DNA from: Deltaproteobacteria bacterium
GTDB lineage: Bacteria > Desulfobacterota > GWC2-55-46 > JAUVFY01
DNA length: 9,812 nt
Assembly: GCA_030594025.1 (NCBI GenBank)
Contig: JAUVFY010000041.1
Coordinates: 1 to 9,812 of the forward strand
Direction: 5' to 3'
How positions within the stretch are numbered: position 1 is the stretch's first letter; each line of letters starts with the position of its first letter. The notes beneath the pieces were generated by a model, which saw nothing but the letters and a program-made list of their open reading frames with translations, had not been told where the DNA came from and made no database searches. This document shows, piece by piece, positions 7,114 to 9,812 of the stretch. The position numbers were made by a program, and so were the translations under genes.

Positions 7114-8520
7114 TTAGGTAACCGTGGCCGCCGTTTTTATGTAGGAAATCGCTTTTTTGAGCCTTTCGACGGTCTTAGCGTTGCCCAGGGCCGAGACGGT
7201 CTCGAATACCCCGGGACTCACCGTGCCCCCCGTGAGGGCCACCCTTACGGGCTGGGCCACTTGGACGAGTTTAAGCCCCTTTTCATCGAGTATGGCCTTG
7301 AAGGCCTCTTCCACGTTCTCCTCGGTAAAGGGCTCGAGGCCCGATAGCTTTTCTACAAGGGTTTCCAATACTTCCACCTTGTCCGAGGTGAGGAATTTTC
7401 CCGCGGCCTTTTTGTCGTACTCGATTTCAACTTTAAAGTAAAAGAGCCCTGCTTTAACCATCTCCTCCAGGGTCCTGGCCCTCTCCTGGAGGGTCTTTAT
7501 AATCGCCGGAAGCCTGGGGTCTCCCCCGGCCTTAATCCCCATGGATTCCAGGATGGGGACGAGGGGCTCTATGAGGGCCTCGGGGGCGGACTCCTTTATG
7601 TAATGGTGATTGAGCCAGATGAGTTTGTCGGGGTTGAATATCCCGGAGGATTTACCCACCGCCTCGAGCGAGAACTTTTCAACCAATTCATCCGGGGTGA
7701 AGATCTCCTGGTCCCCGTAAGCCCATCCGAGCCGTGCCAGGTAGTTTACGAGTGCATGCGAAAGATACCCCATGTCCCTGTAAGCCATGACAGAAGTGGC
7801 GCTGTGGCGTTTGCTCAGCCGGGTCCTGTCCGGGCCGAGTATCATCGGAAGGTGCGCGTAGGCGGGCACGGGGTAGCCGAGTGCGGCGGCCAGGAGAATC
7901 TGCTTCGGGGTGTTTGCTATGTGGTCGTCACCCCTTATAACGTGGCTAATCTCCATCGTTGAATCGTCCACCAACACGCAGAGGTTGTAGGTGGGGGTGC
8001 CGTCGCTCCTCAGTATTACGAAGTCCTCTATCTCTGCGTGGTCAAAGGTAATCGAGCCCTTTACGAGGTCGTCGAACGTGGTAACGCCTGGAGGGATCTT
8101 GAACCTCACGGCAAAGGGTCCTTCGGGGGTGTCGGGCCTGTCCCTGCATCTGCGGTCATAGCCCGGGGACCTTCCCTCTGCCATGGCCTTCTTTCTCCTC
8201 CCTGCGAGCTCCTCCGGGGTGCACCAGCACCGGTAAGCGAGGCCCTTACCGAGGAGCCTCTGTGTGTGCTCCCTGTATATAGAGAACCTCTTACTCTGGA
8301 AAAAGGGCCCCTCGTCCCAGTCCAGGTTCAACCACTTCATGCCGTCGAGGATTGCGTTAATGGACTCGGGCGTGGACCTCGCCACATCGGTATCCTCGAT
8401 CCTCAAGACGAAATTGCCCTTATTGTGCCTGGCAAAGAGCCAGTTGAATAGCGCCGTACGGGCCCCGCCGATATGGAGATACCCGGTCGGGCTCGGTGCA
8501 AAACGTGTTCGTACTGTCAT
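7114..8520 (-). CDS. gltX: Glutamyl-tRNA synthetase
   Basis: This class I aminoacyl-tRNA synthetase attaches glutamate to tRNA in the cytosol. The 468-residue product (E. coli 471) opens with RFAPSPTGYLHIGGARTALF, containing the HIGH-type motif (HIGG, 16-19), and has the KMSKS-type motif RLSKR at 234-238. Cys98, Cys100, Tyr121 and Cys125 form the zinc-binding pattern of bacterial GluRS, at the same numbers as Cys98, Cys100 and Cys125 of the E. coli enzyme; this supports the ATG 8520 start. AGGGAAGG lies just upstream of that ATG. A TTG at 8538 would add six residues and place the Shine-Dalgarno inside the gene. Whether the enzyme also charges tRNA-Gln cannot be decided from sequence. The C-terminal anticodon-binding half is intact. 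Confidence 0.95.
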   Translation of the reverse strand: MTVRTRFAPSPTGYLHIGGARTALFNWLFARHNKGNFVLRIEDTDVARSTPESINAILDGMKWLNLDWDEGPFFQSKRFSIYREHTQRLLGKGLAYRCWCTPEELAGRRKKAMAEGRSPGYDRRCRDRPDTPEGPFAVRFKIPPGVTTFDDLVKGSITFDHAEIEDFVILRSDGTPTYNLCVLVDDSTMEISHVIRGDDHIANTPKQILLAAALGYPVPAYAHLPMILGPDRTRLSKRHSATSVMAYRDMGYLSHALVNYLARLGWAYGDQEIFTPDELVEKFSLEAVGKSSGIFNPDKLIWLNHHYIKESAPEALIEPLVPILESMGIKAGGDPRLPAIIKTLQERARTLEEMVKAGLFYFKVEIEYDKKAAGKFLTSDKVEVLETLVEKLSGLEPFTEENVEEAFKAILDEKGLKLVQVAQPVRVALTGGTVSPGVFETVSALGNAKTVERLKKAISYIKTAATVT

Positions 8521-8570
8521 CTGCCTTCCCTGGATCAATAAATTAATTTTTAATTGTCTTCGTTATCCGC

Positions 8571-8594
8571 GTCCGTATTGAAATTTCAACGGAC
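8571..8594. repeat. Imperfect inverted repeat between the Memo gene and gltX
   Basis: GTCCG (8571-8575) and CGGAC (8590-8594) flank the 12-base palindrome TTGAAATTTCAA (8578-8589), with a two-base TA bulge. On the - strand TTGAAA (8589-8584) and GATAAC (8567-8562), 16 bases apart, could be -35 and -10 boxes for gltX, which would make the palindrome an operator. No T run follows the hairpin on either strand, so it is not a standard terminator. Confidence 0.45.
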
Positions 8595-8610
8595 ACGGAC
8601 ACTAAAAAAA

Positions 8611-9417
8611 CTATTTTATAACTATGCCCGCATAACCCACGACGTGACCGTAGTCGCCGCTCGTCTCTCCTGAGGTCGCATACCCTGCAAGCCGTGCCCC
8701 TGTGGCACCAAGGGCCTTTGCGGCCACTATGGCGATTGTAGCGGGTACGACCCCGCACATGGTGATACCCTTTTTCGTTGTCACGCTCAAAAGCCCCTCG
8801 GCGTCGAGCTCAAGGGCTTTGTCTATGGCGAGCCTGTCTTTGGTTCTTGTGACGTCGTCAGATTCGTAGTGGTTCATGTCAGAGCTTACAACGATGAGAA
8901 TCTTTTCATTGTAGCCCCTTACGACCCCTGCCAGGGCGTTACCCATCTCCGAGGACTCTTCAAAGCCCGCGGACATGACCGTTATAGGGACTATCCGGGC
9001 CTTCGGGTTAAGGTGGTGGATAAATGGAAGCTCCACCTCGAGAGAGTGCTCACCCATGTGCGCCGTGTAGTCGTCACTGAAGAGCTCACATGCCTCAAGG
9101 AGGCGGCCTGAAAGCTCCTCGTTAATCGCTACAGTCCCGGTGGGTATCTCCCACTTACCGGAGGCCATGATAGAGGCCTTTGTACCCAGGCCGGTATGGT
9201 TCGGACCTATGAGTATCACGTTGTCGGGGATCGTTACCCCGGAGAAGACACAACCCGCAACCTTGCCGGAGTAAATGTAGCCCGCGTGAGGGGCTATTAT
9301 TGCCACTGCATCGACGGTTTTTTCCCCGCGGGCTGAAAGGAAACCCCGTAGTTCCCCTTCGAGCACCTCCGGGTCTCCCGGGTAGAACTGGTAAGCCACC
9401 TGAGCGTGTCTAAGCAT
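8611..9417 (-). CDS. amrB: Memo-family protein (AmmeMemoRadiSam system protein B)
   Basis: This is a 268-residue member of the MEMO1/AmmeMemoRadiSam B family, related to LigB-type extradiol dioxygenases. The family-wide FYPGDP motif (11-16) is followed by APHAGYIYSG (42-51, His44), GPNHTG (71-76, His74), EHSLEVELPF (123-132), SSDMNHYE (178-185) and MCGVVP (220-225, Cys221). His44, His74 and Cys221 align with the metal-binding His49, His81 and Cys244 of human MEMO1, so metal binding is likely retained. The bacterial function is unknown; the family is often found with an AMMECR1-like protein and a radical SAM enzyme, neither of which is in this window. Start ATG 9417 fits the family N-terminus, but the 30 bases before it are AT-rich with no Shine-Dalgarno. 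It lies 90 bases ahead of gltX, and a promoter is visible at 9517-9545. Confidence 0.9.
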   Translation of the reverse strand: MLRHAQVAYQFYPGDPEVLEGELRGFLSARGEKTVDAVAIIAPHAGYIYSGKVAGCVFSGVTIPDNVILIGPNHTGLGTKASIMASGKWEIPTGTVAINEELSGRLLEACELFSDDYTAHMGEHSLEVELPFIHHLNPKARIVPITVMSAGFEESSEMGNALAGVVRGYNEKILIVVSSDMNHYESDDVTRTKDRLAIDKALELDAEGLLSVTTKKGITMCGVVPATIAIVAAKALGATGARLAGYATSGETSGDYGHVVGYAGIVIK

Positions 9418-9496
9418 TTTAATTTTTTTAATTTAGGTTTTAAACGTGAAGAAGACTTAAAAATTCAGGTCACAAAATCCGGGGCCCTTCGCCCTT

Positions 9497-9540
9497 GAAC
9501 CGCCTTAATTACATGAATATTAACAGATGCGAACCGCCTT
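9497..9540. repeat. 10-bp direct repeat around the Memo promoter
   Basis: AAGGCGGTTC (- strand reading) occurs exactly at 9540-9531 and 9506-9497, 34 bases apart. The first copy begins at the -35 box edge and fills the spacer; the second lies just downstream of the expected transcription start. The arrangement resembles paired operator sites. No regulator is identified. Confidence 0.5.
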
Positions 9541-9545
9541 GTCCA
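9517..9545 (-). promoter_or_regulatory. Sigma70-type promoter of the Memo gene
   Basis: On the - strand TGGACA (9545-9540, 5/6 match to the -35 consensus) is followed after 17 bases by TAATAT (9522-9517, 4/6 match to -10), with a TG extended -10 element just upstream. Transcription would start near 9510, giving a leader of about 92 bases. Confidence 0.6.
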
Positions 9546-9588
9546 GACCGGGCGCGAGCGGCGTTTTGCCGTCCACATGAGGCTAAGT

Positions 9589-9621
9589 AAAAAAAGGCCC
9601 TGCGGGGATTTCCGCAGGGTC
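9589..9621 (-). terminator. Intrinsic terminator of the TPR-like gene
   Basis: Read on the - strand, perfect 8-base arms CCCTGCGG (9619-9612) and CCGCAGGG (9605-9598) enclose a 6-base loop. The hairpin is followed within two bases by a run of seven T (9595-9589). It sits 22 bases after the stop codon at 9644 and insulates the Memo gene from upstream transcription. Confidence 0.9.
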
Positions 9622-9643
9622 TTCTAAGGGCACCGTGCTTGGT

Positions 9644-9812
9644 CTAATGTGACCATGCTGAGGCCTTCTTTGTCCACAGGTTGTCGGGATAGTGCTTGCT
9701 CATATCCGCATGGGTCTTTACGAGGAAGTTTTCGTCACCGCTCTCCTTGTAGTGGGAAACACCGAGATAGTAACGGGCTTCAGGGGCGAGCTCGGTTTCA
9801 GGGTGGTGTTTC
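9644..9812 (-). CDS. C-terminal end of a TPR-like protein (5' truncated by window edge)
   Basis: The last 55 residues are present, ending in TAG at 9646-9644; the gene begins beyond the window. The peptide contains EARYYLGVSHYKESGD, then HYPDNLWTKKASAW. This spacing (ARYYLG followed by YP-x-x-x-W) is that of a terminal tetratricopeptide-type helical repeat. Similar tails end some TPR proteins that carry a thioredoxin-like domain upstream, but that part is outside the window, so the function is open. The frame is supported by codon usage matching the neighbours and by the terminator directly downstream. Confidence 0.75.
   Translation of the reverse strand, partial: KHHPETELAPEARYYLGVSHYKESGDENFLVKTHADMSKHYPDNLWTKKASAWSH

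Noticed and set aside
8521..8538. TTG at 8538 as the gltX start
   Set aside because: The Shine-Dalgarno AGGGAAGG lies inside this extension, and ATG 8520 gives the usual GluRS N-terminus and residue numbering.
1..9812. A hidden defence, mobile or biosynthetic system
   Set aside because: All sizeable coding regions belong to known metabolic, transport or translation families. No repeats, transposases, toxin-antitoxin pairs or CRISPR units were seen.

Overview
The window looks like chromosomal DNA from a free-living, probably anaerobic Gram-negative bacterium of the Desulfobacterota/Nitrospirota type. This placement is low confidence. It rests on a selenocysteine-containing SelD, a two-subunit pyruvate carboxylase, a stand-alone Memo-family gene, moderately high GC and heavy use of AGG arginine codons. 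No mobile element, phage gene, CRISPR array, rRNA or tRNA was seen, and no stretch longer than about 230 bases lacks a gene.

Layout. At the left edge the tail of an unidentified + strand gene (3-89) precedes selD (155-1204, +). selD carries an in-frame UGA read as selenocysteine, with a SECIS-like hairpin just downstream. A naive ORF call starts at ATG 236, inside that hairpin, and loses the catalytic segment. Everything to the right is on the - strand. In transcription order these are: the C-terminal end of a TPR-like protein (9644-9812) with a strong intrinsic terminator; a Memo-family (AmmeMemoRadiSam B) gene with its own promoter; gltX (glutamyl-tRNA synthetase); pycA and pycB (biotin carboxylase and biotinylated carboxyltransferase); an AEC-family permease; and a DAACS-family acidic amino acid/dicarboxylate symporter. 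The symporter converges on selD with a 30-base gap.

How the genes fit together. pycA-pycB form a clear two-gene unit (24-base gap, good Shine-Dalgarno sequences, a candidate sigma70 promoter before pycA) that should make oxaloacetate from pyruvate. The two transporters downstream belong to families that move C4-dicarboxylates, acidic amino acids and related carboxylates, so pycA-pycB-AEC-DAACS may be a loose anaplerotic/C4-acid cluster. That is inference from order and strand. gltX and the Memo gene are probably separate housekeeping-type units. selD is independent and implies selA, selB, selC and other selenoproteins elsewhere in the genome.

I found no convincing undescribed multi-gene system. 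The most rewarding items are the Sec-SelD with its SECIS, a 10-bp direct repeat bracketing the -10 box of the Memo promoter, and an unusual polylysine tail on PycB.
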